Position numbers and translations under genes: made by a program. Below are positions 36,601 to 48,375 of a stretch of DNA of 64,000 bases, one piece after another; position 1 is the first letter of the stretch, and each line of letters starts with the position of its first letter. A model generated the notes under the pieces. It did not search any database. It worked only from the letters and a program-made list of their open reading frames with translations, and was not told where the DNA came from. Origin of the DNA: Sinotaia quadrata (Eukaryota > Mollusca > Gastropoda > Architaenioglossa > Viviparidae); the NCBI GenBank assembly GCA_028829895.1, contig CM054177.1, positions 53,689,164-53,753,163 on the forward strand, written 5' to 3'.

Positions 36601-37584
36601 TTTCTTCAAACATGCGTGCAGTTGATGTAACAAATTTGACAGAGTGCATTTGCTCATCAGGAGTAAGAGCACTTGCATCTGCAAACTCTCGTAACCGAGG
36701 TGAAACAAGTGTTGGGGAAGGTTGGTTAATTAAAGATTCTTTTAAATGGAATGAGGAAGATTTATTAGAAGAAAATGATGATGTATAGTTAGGCTTGAGT
36801 GCAGTGGGAGGTGGAATCTTACTTCCGCAAGATGCAACACATGTTGGAGACATTTTGGAAGTAATTATTTCAGAAGCAACATCACCAGATGAGGTAATTT
36901 GATCTTTAATTTCATCAAGTTCATCATGATGCACCTTTGAGAAATCTCTGGACAATAATAATGGAGACTGTTTGGATGTTTCAACAGATACAGGCAAAAC
37001 CTCATCTTCAAGACTGTGCAAGCCAGATGGATTCTTTGATGCAGCCACTACTAAATCAGAATTAGAGAACTTTTGTGGAACAAGAATAGAAGAGTTTGTA
37101 ACTTTATCTCTGTTGGCAAGAGAGGATTCTGTTGATGTTGAAAGATCATGACTCGTTGCTGGAATTAATGCAAGTGAAGCTTTCACTGTGTCAATGCTTG
37201 TCTCCTGGTGTTTTAATATTTGTGAATACTCAGCCTTTTCATCAATATTGGTGTTTGCTGTGCCTGAATAAATGGCTGTCTTCTGTTTTGGTGTTTGTCT
37301 GGTTGACTCATTGTGACTTTGCTTTACAGTACTTCTAGGATTTAAGGCTTTGGACAGCCTGGTATTTGTGTTTCTTCCAGACATATTTGAATCTTCTTCA
37401 GCTTTTATAGACACATCTATTTCTCTAGCAAATGAAGGATTAGACAACGTTGCTCTTGCAGAAGATGGTGTAACTGGCAAACCAGAATTGGTTGATGATA
37501 CAGGATTGTTGGGTGATATAGATGAGAATGGAAGAGGTGACAGACTCACTCCAATCTGTGAACATATTCCACCAGCTTCATAAC
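33689..37584 (-). CDS. PDZ scaffold (pro-IL-16/PDZD2-like), giant 3.9-kb exon
   Basis: Acceptor TTTTGTTCAG precedes 37584. The exon starts by completing a Gly codon (then YEAGGICSQIG) and stays open for 1,298 codons, ending ...RADYLVQ at donor CAA/GTATGC. Reading past the donor meets a stop within a few codons, which supports the splice. The sequence is Ser/Thr/Glu-rich and apparently disordered. A proline-rich segment, APPPLPGVPPPPIVLR (about 34915-34960), is a likely SH3/EVH1/WW ligand. Two similar NSALLP motifs lie in a basic region with kinase-like sites (DRRKSMPSS, ERRGSKEES). The last 40 residues begin the penultimate PDZ (LLLKVLPARYHGSAALRLEV). Such long disordered regions before C-terminal PDZ pairs are typical of pro-IL-16 and PDZD2. 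Role in the cell: cytoplasmic or cortical scaffold, by family inference. Confidence 0.9.
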
Positions 37585-40500
37585 CTGAACAAAAGATATT
37601 ATAATTAGATATTCATATTACAAAACTAGTGAACATGATAATGCAAAACTATAAGCATTATATGTTATATTTTTATATGGTTTTCCACAAATATACCTGC
37701 ATAAATGATAGTCAACATGATGTTTACAAATGCAGAGAAAAATATGCTTTTACTCTAGAGTTAGAGATTTTAGATAATGATTGTTAACATTTTATATAAC
37801 TTTATTAATTGCCAAAGCAGTATGGTAATAAAATAAGTAAATATGCACTACAGACTGATATGCATTTGCTCAAGTTTGTTATTAACAAGTGTTCTTGAAT
37901 ATGGAGTTCAAAAAACAAACTACAAATTGTCATGCAAAATAATGCCCTATTTAGGAAAGCCAAAACATTTTGTCAATCTGATTAACTTAATACAGATGTT
38001 CTTTTTTACAGACTGATATAACTTAATTTAATACTTATTATCAAATATTTTTTCTGAAAGTCTTTAGAAATGAATACCTCTACCTGTGCAGCTTCATAAT
38101 CAATTGATCAAATATCATAAGGAATACTTAGAAGAAATAAACAAAAATCATTGTTCTATACAAAAGAAAAGCTATATATTTTTTTATTAATTTAGTAAGA
38201 AAATTTAATGAGCAATGATCAAGTTTGAAAATCTTCCAGCTCAGTTCTCAAACACTCTTGAATTCTATGGGAAAGCACTAATGGCTAACAGTTGAACATG
38301 TATTTATAATATTATAACTGTAACTGAATAAGTAGCAATTACATAAATATTTACTACTTAAAAATAATATCCCATTAAATCTGTTTCTGTAGTAATTTGT
38401 AAATATCTGTATATATACTTTCTACTAAAATACAATATTTATTTCTTGATCTGTAAATGCTCTTTTAGTTAGAACCAAATTATAATAAAGACCATAAATC
38501 TCACATTTACCTTCTAACTAGAGGAAACAAAAATGGCTACTTTCAACTAGTTGAAAGTCTCTTTCAACTATGAAGAGAAGTGTAACTCTAGACTTTGGAT
38601 CTTCCAGGTGATATTGTTTAGAATTGTGCACAACAGATGATAACTTTTAAAATCTGCTTTAAAAAAAAGCAGCATACAAAATAAATTTTATTTAAATTTC
38701 TTTTACATATGTGAAGTTCTATTAAAGTTGAACATAATAAAGTCAAATTACAGATCTTGACTTTTAGCTGCATATCTTGATGATTGCTTGCTAACAGGAA
38801 TGTCATTTTACTCTTCCAACTGCAAAACTGGCTGATGAAATGAAGTGCCAAAAATCACACTGACTTTTACAAAAAAAGAGCATGTGAAATAATATCTTTT
38901 CTTCATTCAGTGCTTATGAGCACTTATGATTAAAACTTGTGTTTAACTTTTTATATTTGTTTGTTTATTGAAATTCAGATACAAATAATGATAAAAATTG
39001 TTTTTCATATTTGTATATTTGCTTATTGAAATCAAGATACAAGTAGCAATACAAAGAATATATTTTAATTAAACATAACTCGCTATCTGTTAAAGTAAGT
39101 ATAATAAATAAATTTCCACCACTAGTCTGTAATATCTATTTTGTAAAAGCTACTTATATTCCAATAGTGAATGGGTGATTGCTGAATTACTTAATGAAAA
39201 CTTTCAACATGTAAAATTAGCTCTTTAATGTTATAGATTTATATTATGTAGTACTCAATATGATGTTTTGATTATTATTTAATGTTTCAGTACAAAATAA
39301 ACTTTGAAAGATTTTTGGCACCTGTCAGTATCTTCTTCTGTTGACTTGACTTGTAGTAGACCCTACTAATCCCTGACTTGTAGAAGACTATATTATCTTG
39401 ACTTGCAGCACTAGCAGACCCTACTAACCTTTGACTTGTAGCAGACCACACTAAACCCTGACTGGCAGAGGACCATACTTACCTTGACTTGTGGTAGACC
39501 ATAATAACTCTTGTAGCAAACCATACTAAAACTTTGATTTGTAGAAGACCATCCGAAACCTAGACTTGTAGCAGACCCTACTAATTCTTGTCGAGTAGTA
39601 GACCATCCGAAACCTAGACTTGTAGCAGACCCTACTAACTCTTGTCTAGTAGTAGACCATACTAAACCTAGACATGTAGCAGACCCTACTAACTCCTGAC
39701 TTGAAGCTGACCATACTAAACCTTGACTTGTAGCAGACTATATGAAATCTTGTCTTGTAGAAGACTCTAATATCCCTGACTTGTAGCAGACTATAATAAA
39801 CCTTGACTTGCAGTAAACTGTACTTACCCTTGACTTTAGACCACACTAAATCTTGGCTTGTGGTAGTCCATACTAACTCCAGGATTGTAGTAGACCCTAC
39901 TAACTATTGACTTGTAGTTGACCCTACTAACTCTTGATTTGTAGTAGACCCTACTAACTCTCGACTTGTAGTTGACCCTACTAACTCTTGACTTGTAGTA
40001 GACCCTACTAACTCTTGACTTCTAGTTGACCCTACTAACTCTTGACTTGTGGAAGATCCTACTAACTCTTGACTTGTAGCAGATCCTACTAAGTCTTGAA
40101 AACCTACTAACTCTTGAGTTGTTTGTAGCATTACTAACTCTTGCAGCAGATCATACTAACTTGAGTTCTAGCAGACCCTACTAACTCTTGACTTGTAGCA
40201 GATCTTTCTAACACTTGAATTGGAGACCATACTATATCTTGATTTTTAAAAGACCATATTTACTTGACTTGTAGTATACCTTACTAGCACTTGAGATGTA
40301 GAAGACCATACTTACCCTTGACTTGTAGTATACCTTACTAGCACTTGAGTTGTAGAAGACCATACTTACCCTTGACTTGTAGTATACCTTACTAGCACTT
40401 GAGTTGTAGAAGACCATACTAACTCTTGACATGTAATAGATCATATTTACTTGGCTTGTAGTACACCTTACTAATATTTGAGCTGTAGAAGACCACACTT

Positions 40501-40921
40501 ACTTTGGACTTGTAATAGAGCTTGTTAAGACTTGAGTTGTAGATGACCATACTAACTTTTCAAGTAAACCATACAAACTCTTGACTTGCAGTAGACCATA
40601 CTAATCCTATTATTAGTTGCAGTAGATTATATTAACATTGACTTGATGTAGACTATACTTAGATTATACTAACATCAACTTGATGTAGACTATACTAACT
40701 ACCAGACCATACTAACTCTTGTAATAAACCACAATAACATTGATTTGTAGGAGACCTTTGTCTAACCTTTTGATTTATATTAGACCATACTGACCCTTGT
40801 AGTAGAGAATGCTGAGAAGAGAATACTGACCCTTGAAGAAGACTATATTCTTTTAGTACAGCGTACTAACCCTTGCCTTTAGCAGACTATGCTAATCTTG
40901 TCATTAGTGCACTCTACTAAC
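37585..40921 (-). other. PDZ gene intron (3.3 kb)
   Basis: Phase-1 intron from donor AAGG/GTTAGT to acceptor TTTTGTTCAG. The first 1.6 kb in transcript order is a 29-bp minisatellite; the rest is AT-rich without recognised features. Confidence 0.75.
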
Positions 40922-40930
40922 CCTTGACTT
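39330..40930. repeat. Minisatellite, about 29-bp unit, about 50 copies, abutting a splice donor
   Basis: Units resemble TTGACTTGTAGTAGACC followed by CTACTAACTC. The most regular part is 39885-40110; other parts are diverged or mixed in length. On the minus strand (transcript sense) each unit reads AAGAGTTAGTAGGGT, so most copies contain GTTAGT in a donor-like context. The end of the 40922-41067 exon (CAAGTCAAGG/GTTAGT) lies in the terminal unit. Confidence 0.92.
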
Positions 40931-41067
40931 GCAGACTGGTGGGAGATTGGGTGCTGATCAGGAGTTTTATTAGTCCCCTGGGCAGAAGTCTTAGTACTTG
41001 CTGTACACGGCCCTCACTCTGTCCACTTAGTTCTGTATTGTTCACACAAAGCAAATAGTCACCCAAT
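40922..41067 (-). CDS. PDZ scaffold, exon with second half of first PDZ domain
   Basis: Acceptor TATTTCTTTTCAG precedes 41067. The exon completes a codon ending in A and then reads LGDYLLCVNNTELSG, GRVQQVLRLLPRGLIKLLIS. This is the classic PDZ beta-4/alpha-B/beta-6 signature (GDxLLxVNxxELxG...VxxxLRxxPxGxIxLxI). The only donor matching the phase of the next exon is AAGG/GTTAGT at 40921, giving VK(G)YEAGG. The alternative CAA/GTCAAG breaks the frame. The first half of this PDZ must lie upstream, and 52001-52064 is the best candidate for its start. Confidence 0.8.
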
Positions 41068-41219
41068 CTGAAAAGAAATAGCATCAAGTGAAATCAATCC
41101 ATCAGCATAAACTATTAACATATTTGCAACTGACTTTACAAGGTATGTATATAGATGTGTGTATGTGTATTAACATTTTATTATTGGTCTCATTACAATT
41201 TATATTTTAGTATTACTTT

Positions 41220-41700
41220 TAACACTTTAAATTTGTTTGTTGAAAGACTATTGCCAGTTTGAGTATTTTTTATAATTTAAGTTTGCTGTTGTTGAATGAT
41301 TGATTAATATTTTAAAATTTTTATACTGTTGTTGAAGGACTGATTAGAGGTTTTTTTTTTTTTTACATTTTAAACTTGTTATTGTTGAAGAACTATTCAA
41401 AGAAGATATTTTTATACTTGTTGCTTTTGAAGAACTGATTAAATGTTGGTATTTTAACATTTTAAGCTTATTATTGTTGAAGGACTGATTAAATATTTAC
41501 ATTTTAAACTTGTTAATGTTGAAGGACTGATTTAAATATTATTATTTTACTTGTTAATGTTGAAGGACTGATTAAGTGTTTGGTATTTTTACTTGTTGAT
41601 GTTATTGATCTAATTAAATGTTGGTACATGTATTTTTGCATTTTAAACTTCTTGTTGTTGAAGGACTGACAACAATTTAAATTTTTTCTTGATGGATTAT
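41220..41700. repeat. Degenerate intronic minisatellite, about 50-bp unit
   Basis: Units share TTGTTGAAGGACTGATTAAA, TATTTACATTTTAAACTTG. Confidence 0.85.
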
Positions 41701-41809
41701 TGACAACTTGAATGTTGTTGCAATTTAACTTTGTTTCTGAAGATGGTTACACATTTCTTAAAACTAAAATTTTCGGGATGAGAAGTATTGAGCTAGGTGT
41801 GCATGTTAG

Positions 41810-41810
<1 letters not shown>

Positions 41811-41902
<92 letters not shown>
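41811..41902. repeat. (GT)n microsatellite, about 46 repeats
   Basis: A perfect uninterrupted GT run of about 92 bases in the large 5' intronic region. Confidence 0.98.
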
Positions 41903-41906
<4 letters not shown>

Positions 41907-41939
41907 TGTGCTCATATTTTTATTATATGTGAAGTGTTA

Positions 41940-42150
41940 CTTTTGTTACAGAAATAATCCATTCTTGTTGACTGATAACTGTTTTGTTATCCTTTTGTTA
42001 CAGAAATAATTCTGCACATTGACTGATAAATGTTTTCTTATCTTTTGTTACAGAAATAATCCATTCTTGTTGACTGATAACTGTTTTCTTATCCTTTTGT
42101 TACAGAAATAATTCTGCACATTGACTGTTAACTGTTTTCTGATCGTTTGT
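41940..42150. repeat. Minisatellite, about 54-bp unit, about 4 copies
   Basis: Units share TTTTGTTACAGAAATAAT, TGACTGATAACTGTTTTCTT and alternate between CCATTCTTG and TCTGCACAT, a two-unit higher-order pattern. Confidence 0.9.
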
Positions 42151-42449
42151 TATAGAAATAATTGTTATTTTCCTCAAACATTTAAAAGAATTCTTTATCC
42201 TCTAATGTTTGTATGTCTTTGTGACTTTATTAATTGTTGATGATGTACAGGGGAGGGGTGGGCTTGGTTGAATGACAGGACATTAATCATCCATAAGAAT
42301 TGTTTATGTAACAACAACCATCACCAAGTGGTAAGAATAATAAAATATTTTCTATAACTACAGCAACACAAGCACTACATAGTACTTTAGTAGGTATGGC
42401 CAGATATGATCTAATACTGGAGGTGAGCATTATTATTTGCATGTGTGTG

Positions 42450-42780
42450 TGTGCTTATATAGGAAATGTGTACATCTACATGTTTTCCTGTGTGTTTGCT
42501 TGTGTTGAATGTTGGTATTTGTGAAGTATATATATGTGCTTATATAGGAAATGTGTACATATACATGTTTTCCTGTATGTTTGCTTGTGTTGAATGTTGG
42601 TATTTGTAAAGTATATATATATATAAATTTGCTTATATAGGAAATGTGTACATATACATGTTTTCTTGTGTGTTTGCTTGTGTTGAATGTTGGTATTTGT
42701 GAAGCGTATATATATATGCTTATATAGGAAATATGTACATATACATGTTTTCCTGTATGTTTGCCTGTGTAGAGTAAGGA
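42450..42780. repeat. Minisatellite, about 90-bp unit, 4 copies
   Basis: Copies share GCTTATATAGGAAATGTGTA, CATATACATGTTTTCCTGT, GTTTGCTTGTGTTGAATGTT and GGTATTTGTGAAGTATATAT. Confidence 0.92.
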
Positions 42781-43424
42781 GAGATTTTGAAAGGCAAATA
42801 TCAAATTATATTAAAATACATTATACACATGATGATATGCAATGATGTAGAGAATTAAATGAAACAAATGCTGTAAATGGTAAATAAAAGGAGAACAAAA
42901 CTGTAAATGCCTTTTAAATGCTTAAGTGAGCATTATTACGATGATTCAGTTTTCAGTTTCCTGAATAAACTTGCATTGGATAATTAAGGGTGGGGCTTTT
43001 CTCTTTGTGACTAAATATGCAACCTAGTAACTTAAAGAAATGATTATAACATATTTTAATGAATAAACTAAAAAGCCAGTACCATAACGGAATCATGAAT
43101 ATTAATTAGGATGACTAAGCCTGTGTTTACTCAGACACTTGAGCAGACACTTGAACACATTTTGTCATTAAGTGCTAAGCCAAAGTTGACATCTCTGTTC
43201 CACAAGTGTTAAGCATGAACAAATGAACATAAACACAATCTGGAATGTGTGATTATACTATTACCACGACGACGATGATGACAACAACGACCAAGCATGA
43301 TAAGGAAAATGTACTAGTATCCCGTCCCATCCCATTCCACCCTACCCGACCTCATCCAGTTCTGATGCGAAATCGCGTAAGCTGGAAGCAATCCCATTTA
43401 AAGAGGTTGATTGGCTTTACTCAC

Positions 43425-43487
43425 CTCTATAAATCTTTAGGAAAACTTGTCCAACACAGTTTACATAGTGGTCTACACAAAGTGCTT
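43425..43487 (-). CDS. Speculative PDZ scaffold exon (middle of first PDZ)
   Basis: A 63-base minus-strand segment has acceptor GTGCTACTTAG and a strong donor AGAG/GTGAGT. It is open in the frame required after exon 1 (enters phase 1, leaves phase 1). It reads ALCVDHYVNCVGQVFLKIYR. The ending QVFLKIYR-G/gt parallels PIFIKRIFK-G/gt of the C-terminal PDZ, with the same intron position and phase. Another short exon would still be needed before 41067. The residues before VFLK are not typical of a PDZ, so this may be coincidence. Confidence 0.3.
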
Positions 43488-44164
43488 CTAAGTAGCACAT
43501 ATGCAGCTTATCTAGTGAGCTGTTAGACTCAATCTCATTTCGAAATGGCCGTTGTTGATTGATTTGGTTGACAGATTTCTCTCAGTTGGCTTATACTACA
43601 GGCAGCGACACATGCCACATGGTTGTGATGTTGAAAGATCAGCCAAAAGGCACGACAATATTTACTGTATGTAGGTTACTTTGGTTTGGAAAGCAACATT
43701 TCATGACCTTTGACCAATCTACCTCTTCAGTGGAGTATCATTTGCTCATGACCACCTTTGAACTTCAAAAACTCATTGAATATGTGAATGGCTCTTGCTA
43801 AACCCGTTTAATGCTGTACTAACTTTATTATGTATAATACCACTCAGTGTATTAAAATCCTATTCAAAAGTACTACTTTCTTTCTCAGATATTATAACAA
43901 TTCTTTTTGACTGAAAACGAATTGGGGAAAAATCACCACTATTTAAGGCGTTTATATATTAGAAAAAATTTCACATGCAACCCTTGTTCCCTCTAAGGTG
44001 TGCAAGAGAGAGAGAGAAGATGCCAATAAAGCGGGTTCATGTACAGGTGCTTCAAAAATTCTTTGCTTTTGTAAACTAGAAAGGATAACAATTTGCTGAT
44101 GACCAGTCGAAATTACACAGGAATGTCCGTCAACGAATATGATCTGAAGGAAAATAATTGTATT

Positions 44165-44400
44165 AGGAATATCTGTCAATCAAGTACTCCATGATCTGAA
44201 GGAAGCCATCACTAACTGTATTAAGAATGTCTGTCAGTAGAGTAGTCTATATATTGAAGGATGTCATAACTAACTGTAAATGTCTGTCAATCAAGTACTC
44301 AATGATCTGGAGGAAGCCATCAATAATGTATTAAGAATGTCTGTCAGTAGTACTCCATGATCTGAAGGAATCCACCACTAATTATATTAAGAATGTATGT
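44165..44400. repeat. Minisatellite, about 59-bp unit (left of hAT insertion)
   Basis: Units share TCTGTCAnTnnAGTACTCCA, TGATCTGAAGGAAnCCATC and ACTAATTATATTAAGAATG. The array continues after 45170. Confidence 0.9.
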
Positions 44401-44408
44401 CACTAAAG

Positions 44409-45161
44409 CAGGGGTCTCAAACTCATTTTGCCTGGGGGCCACTGGAAGTAGAATCTGGGTGAAGCTGGGCAGCATCATTATTCCCTGCTGCCAGAGACCT
44501 GGCAACACTTCCTCTTACACAGCTCAGACACATTTGGCTTCATGGAGGAAGCCACTGTGACCCTCAGTATGGCTTGAAGATGCTCATCAGTAAGTTTGTC
44601 CTTGAATTTTGACTTATTCAAGTTCATGGTGGAGAAGAGCTATTCACACAGATAGGTGCTCCCCAAAAGGCACTTGGTCCGCTTGAACATCCTGGAAAGC
44701 TCAGGGAAGGTAAGGGGCAATTCTCTCATAAAACTGTCCAAGCTTGTCTGCTTTTCCACTCACCTCCCTGAACTTGGCTTTGAGTTCAGAATTACACTTA
44801 TGTCAATTAGATCCATTTGAAGCACAGGAGGGACATCTTCCACATTGAAAAAAGGGTCAGCAAATATTTGAAAGGTGGTTCTGTGTTTCTTGAAATCTGC
44901 AAACCTGTGATCAAATTCTTTCCTGCAACATACTTCTCACCACTGAATGGTTGTGCCAGAATCCATGAGTGCCTTACATGCTGGGAAATGGCAGATCCTG
45001 AGGTATGGTAGCCCACAGGTGACAAAAACTTTAAAACTCCCAGGGTGCATGAGAAAAACGTGCGGGCCGCACTATCACTTAACTTTAATATCAAGTGGGG
45101 GCCACAAAATATCGTCTGGCGGGCCGCAATTGGCCCGCGGGCCGCGAGTTTGAGACCCCTG
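44409..45161 (-). mobile_element. hAT transposon remnant (753 bp) with perfect 8-bp target duplication
   Basis: Termini are CAGGGGTCTCAAACTC and GAGTTTGAGACCCCTG, perfect 16-bp inverted repeats. CACTAAAG flanks both sides (44401-44408 and 45162-45169), the hAT-typical 8-bp duplication. The minus strand retains a transposase C-terminal fragment: LLGSTYLCE, an in-frame stop, then LFSTMNLNKSKFKDKLTDEH. The protein is therefore broken, most of it is deleted, and the copy is non-autonomous. A GC-rich palindromic segment (GGCCCGCGGGCC) lies near the right end. It is inserted in the 59-bp minisatellite and shares its terminus with the 4657 remnant. Confidence 0.93.
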
Positions 45162-45169
45162 CACTAAAG

Positions 45170-45910
45170 TATCTATGAATTGAAGGAAACCACCACTAAT
45201 TATATTAAGAATGTGTGTCAATAAAGTAGTATATGATTTGAAGGAAGTCATAATTAATTGTAATAGAAAGGTCTGTCAATCATGTACTCCATGATCTAAA
45301 GAAAGCCATCACTAATTATATAATGAATTTCTGTCAATAAAGTATGATATGAAGGAAGTCATAACTAATTGAATTAGGAATGTTTGTCAATAAAGCACTC
45401 TATAATCTGAAGAAAGCAGTCACTAACTGTGTTAGAAATGTCTGTCAATAAAGCACTCTTATAATCTGAAGAAAGCCATCACTAATTATATTAAGAATGT
45501 ATGTAAATAAAGTACTCTATGATCTGAAGAAAGCCATCACTAATTATATTAAGAATGTATGTAAAAAAGCACTTTATGATCTGAAGAAAGCCATCACTAA
45601 TTATATTAAGAATGTATGTAAATAAAGTATTCCATGATTTGAAGGAAACCGTTACTAGCTGTATTAGGAATGTCTATCATTAAAGTATTCCATGATTTGA
45701 AGGAAACCGTCACTAGCTGTATTAGGAATGTCTATCATTAAAGTACTCTATGATCAGAAGAAAGCTATCACAAATTGAATTAGAAATGACTATCAATAAA
45801 GTACTCCATGATTTAAAGGAAGTCATAACTAATTGTATTTAAAATGTCTGTTAAGTAAGCACTCCATGATTATACGGAAACCATCACTAATTGTATTAGA
45901 AATATCAGTC
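45170..45910. repeat. Minisatellite, about 59-bp unit (right of hAT insertion)
   Basis: About twelve units continue the 44165-44400 array with the same blocks, including TGATCTGAAGAAAGCCATCA and AATAAAGTACTCTA. Confidence 0.9.
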
Positions 45911-46306
45911 ATTCTGAACTGCTCAGTGTGAATCTTCGCCAACAAGATTCTATACAACAAATATTACAGATCCTTGGGGGGGCACCTCACTTACTGAAAA
46001 CAACAAATATTACAAGTCCACTGGTGCCAATTCGCTTACTGAAAACCACAAATATTACAAGTGGATGGGAGCCACTTCACTTACTGAAACCCTAAGTACA
46101 GTCACACTTCCAGCAGATCCACAGGAACTTGTAGGTAAAACGAATTTGACATTTCATGCTGCATTAGTTAAAATTAAATTAATGCACAGTCAAGTTAATT
46201 TCTGTGTGTACTTCAGAACTGCAATTTTACGATGTTCTAGTGCAGACATTTTTATTTGTCACGATCTTTTCTACATTGAGGATTATCTTTGTGCTACTTT
46301 GGCAAA

Positions 46307-46612
46307 GGCTGCTTTTAGTGGTGAGTTAACTGACTGATTAAGAGAGAATAGACTTAGAAATATTTCATGCATTTTGCTATTGATATATTTTATACTTGCA
46401 GTTTACTAGAGATGTATTATGTGAGTAGACTATTATTTCTACAAATTGTGAACTATGATGCTTGTATGTAGTATTCTAAACACTTGACATCGCATGTTCA
46501 AAAACTATTATGTTGTATGTGTGTATCGGGCTAATGAATACTGTTGCAGGAAACTGTAAGATGTCTTGAATGTAAGAAAGACTGGAGTTAGAGATGAATA
46601 AACTTGAAACGT
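46307..46612 (+). repeat. Interspersed repeat family A, copy 2
   Basis: A direct match to 14346-14690: GTGAGTTAACTGACTGATTA, GAGAATAGACTTAGAAATAT, GATGTATTATGTGAG, CTACAAATTGTGAACTA, CTAAACACTTGACAT, GGGCTAATGAATACTGTTGC and GAATGTAAGAAAGACTGGAG. It is somewhat shorter between the last blocks. It sits immediately left of the 46630 minisatellite. Confidence 0.7.
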
Positions 46613-46629
46613 AGCATTTGTTCTCTGAT

Positions 46630-47200
46630 TATATTACTATACCCTTAGAACAATATTGCACTATCAAGCCATTATACTCTCAGACCAAATTTGCACTCTC
46701 AAGCCATTATTGTACTCTCAGACCAATATTGCACTCTCAAGACATTCCTGTGCTCTCAGACCAATATGGCACTCTCAAGCCATTACTATACCCAGAGGCC
46801 AATATTGCACTCTCAAGCCATTACTGTACTCTCAGACCAATATTGCACTCTCAAGCCATTACTGTACTCTCAGACCCATATTGCACTCTAGCCATTACTA
46901 TACCCTTAGACCAAAATTACACTATCAAGCCATTATACTTTCAGACCAATATTGCACTCTCAAGCCATTACTATACCCTTAGACCAAAATTACACTATCA
47001 AGCCATTATACTCTCAGACCAATATTGCACTCTCAAGCCATTACTGTACTCTTAAACCAATATTGAACTCTCAAGCCATTACTGTACTCTCAGACCAATA
47101 TTGCAATTTTATGCCAAATAGTATACTTTCAAGCCAATGCTATACTCTCAAGCCAAAACTACACTCTCAGGCCAATATAACAATCTCGGATCAACACTAC
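46630..47200. repeat. Minisatellite, about 38-39-bp unit
   Basis: About 14 units resemble CAATATTGCACTCTCAAGCC followed by ATTACTGTACTCTCAGAC, with ACTATACCCTTAGACCAAAA variants. Several frames remain open across it because of the period, without coding support. Confidence 0.92.
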
Positions 47201-47670
47201 ACTGTCCAGCACGATTTCATGCATGCGGTTGTTGGAGTGGTATGTGTATGACAAAATCACTTACTGGTAAACAATAGAAAGAAATTACACTTCAGCCGCA
47301 TTAGAAAAGGGACGCATTATACAATGGAATAACAATAGTACATTTGTTCAGATATCCACACAATCGTAATTATAATTGTTTTTATGTGTGTGTGTACAGA
47401 ACACTGTTTATAATAATTCAGTCAGAAAGCACTTGCATGGAATGGAGGAAGCTGGTTGTCAGATCATTAATGGGGCCGCAACGGTCGGCAAGACTAAGGG
47501 ATAGATAGAGAGACAGAATTACGTGCATAGTTTTGTCTTTATGATTGTACTTTTACATAGTTTGTTTTAAGGCAGATCTACGTGATTCATTTATTACAAT
47601 AATTACTATTATTCTGAAATGTATTTTGAACGCATTACAGCTAATGAACAGTTGTAACACTCGAGAGGTG
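47200..47670. other. Intronic spacer between arrays
   Basis: No repeat array or exon is supported. A minus-strand frame near 47460-47510 contains LADRCGP, which superficially resembles a PDZ turn, but there is no donor in the required phase. Confidence 0.4.
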
Positions 47671-48375
47671 CCTTGGCCTACAGACGATTTCAATACATGC
47701 CATGGCCTATAGACAACTTAAGGGCATGCCATGGCCTACAGACGACATAAGTGCATGCTATGGACTTAAATGATGCCATAGCCAGACTACTTAAACGCAT
47801 GCCATGGCCTACATATACTTAAACGCATGCTCTGGCCTGTAGACGACTTAAACGCATGCCATGGCCTACATATACTTAAACGCATGCCCTGGCCTGTAGA
47901 CGACTTAAACGCATGCCCTGGCCTGTAGACGACTTAAACGCATGCCATGGCCTGTAGACGACTTAAACGCATGCCATGGCCTACATATACTTAAACGCAT
48001 GCCCTGGCCTGTAGACGATTCAAATGCATGCCATAGCCTACAGACGACTGAAATGCATTTCTTTGCCTACAGATAACTTAAATGCACAGCTACGATCTAA
48101 CTTAATACATTTCAAAACCTATAGATAACGTAAATGCATAACTATGGCCTACAGATGACTTAAATGTGTGCCATGGCCTGCATATAACTTTATGGCCTAC
48201 AGACGACTTAAATGCATGCCATACCCCGTAGATAACTTTAAATGCTTGATATGGCCTACAGACGACTTAAGTGCATAATTGGCATGTAGACGACTTCAGT
48301 GCATGATATGGCCTATAGACGACTTAAATGCGTGCTATGGCCTACTGACTTCAGTTTATTCTTTGGCCTGCAGAT
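47670..48375. repeat. Minisatellite, about 29-30-bp unit (subfamily 1)
   Basis: Units resemble GCATGCCATGGCCTACAGAC plus GACTTAAAC. The regular part is 47820-48010, with an alternating longer/shorter unit (CTACATATACTTAAACGC and CTGTAGACGACTTAAACGC). Confidence 0.92.

Noticed and set aside
33807..37583. Plus-strand frames of 60-100 codons opposite the giant PDZ exon
   Set aside because: They are antisense shadows of the minus-strand coding exon.
44141..44180. Acceptor-like TTTTCCTTCAG with a downstream minus-strand frame (43952-44179)
   Set aside because: The motif belongs to the 59-bp minisatellite unit (rc of CTGAAGGAAAA) and recurs. The frame required by the PDZ gene meets a stop within five codons.
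46618..47251. Long plus-strand frames rich in HYCTLRPILHSQ-type repeats
   Set aside because: These are the 38-39-bp minisatellite translated, with no independent coding evidence.
47455..47515. PDZ-like LADRCGP stretch on the minus strand as the missing exon
   Set aside because: The frame needed after exon 1 hits a stop, and no GT donor occurs before the sequence stops resembling a PDZ.
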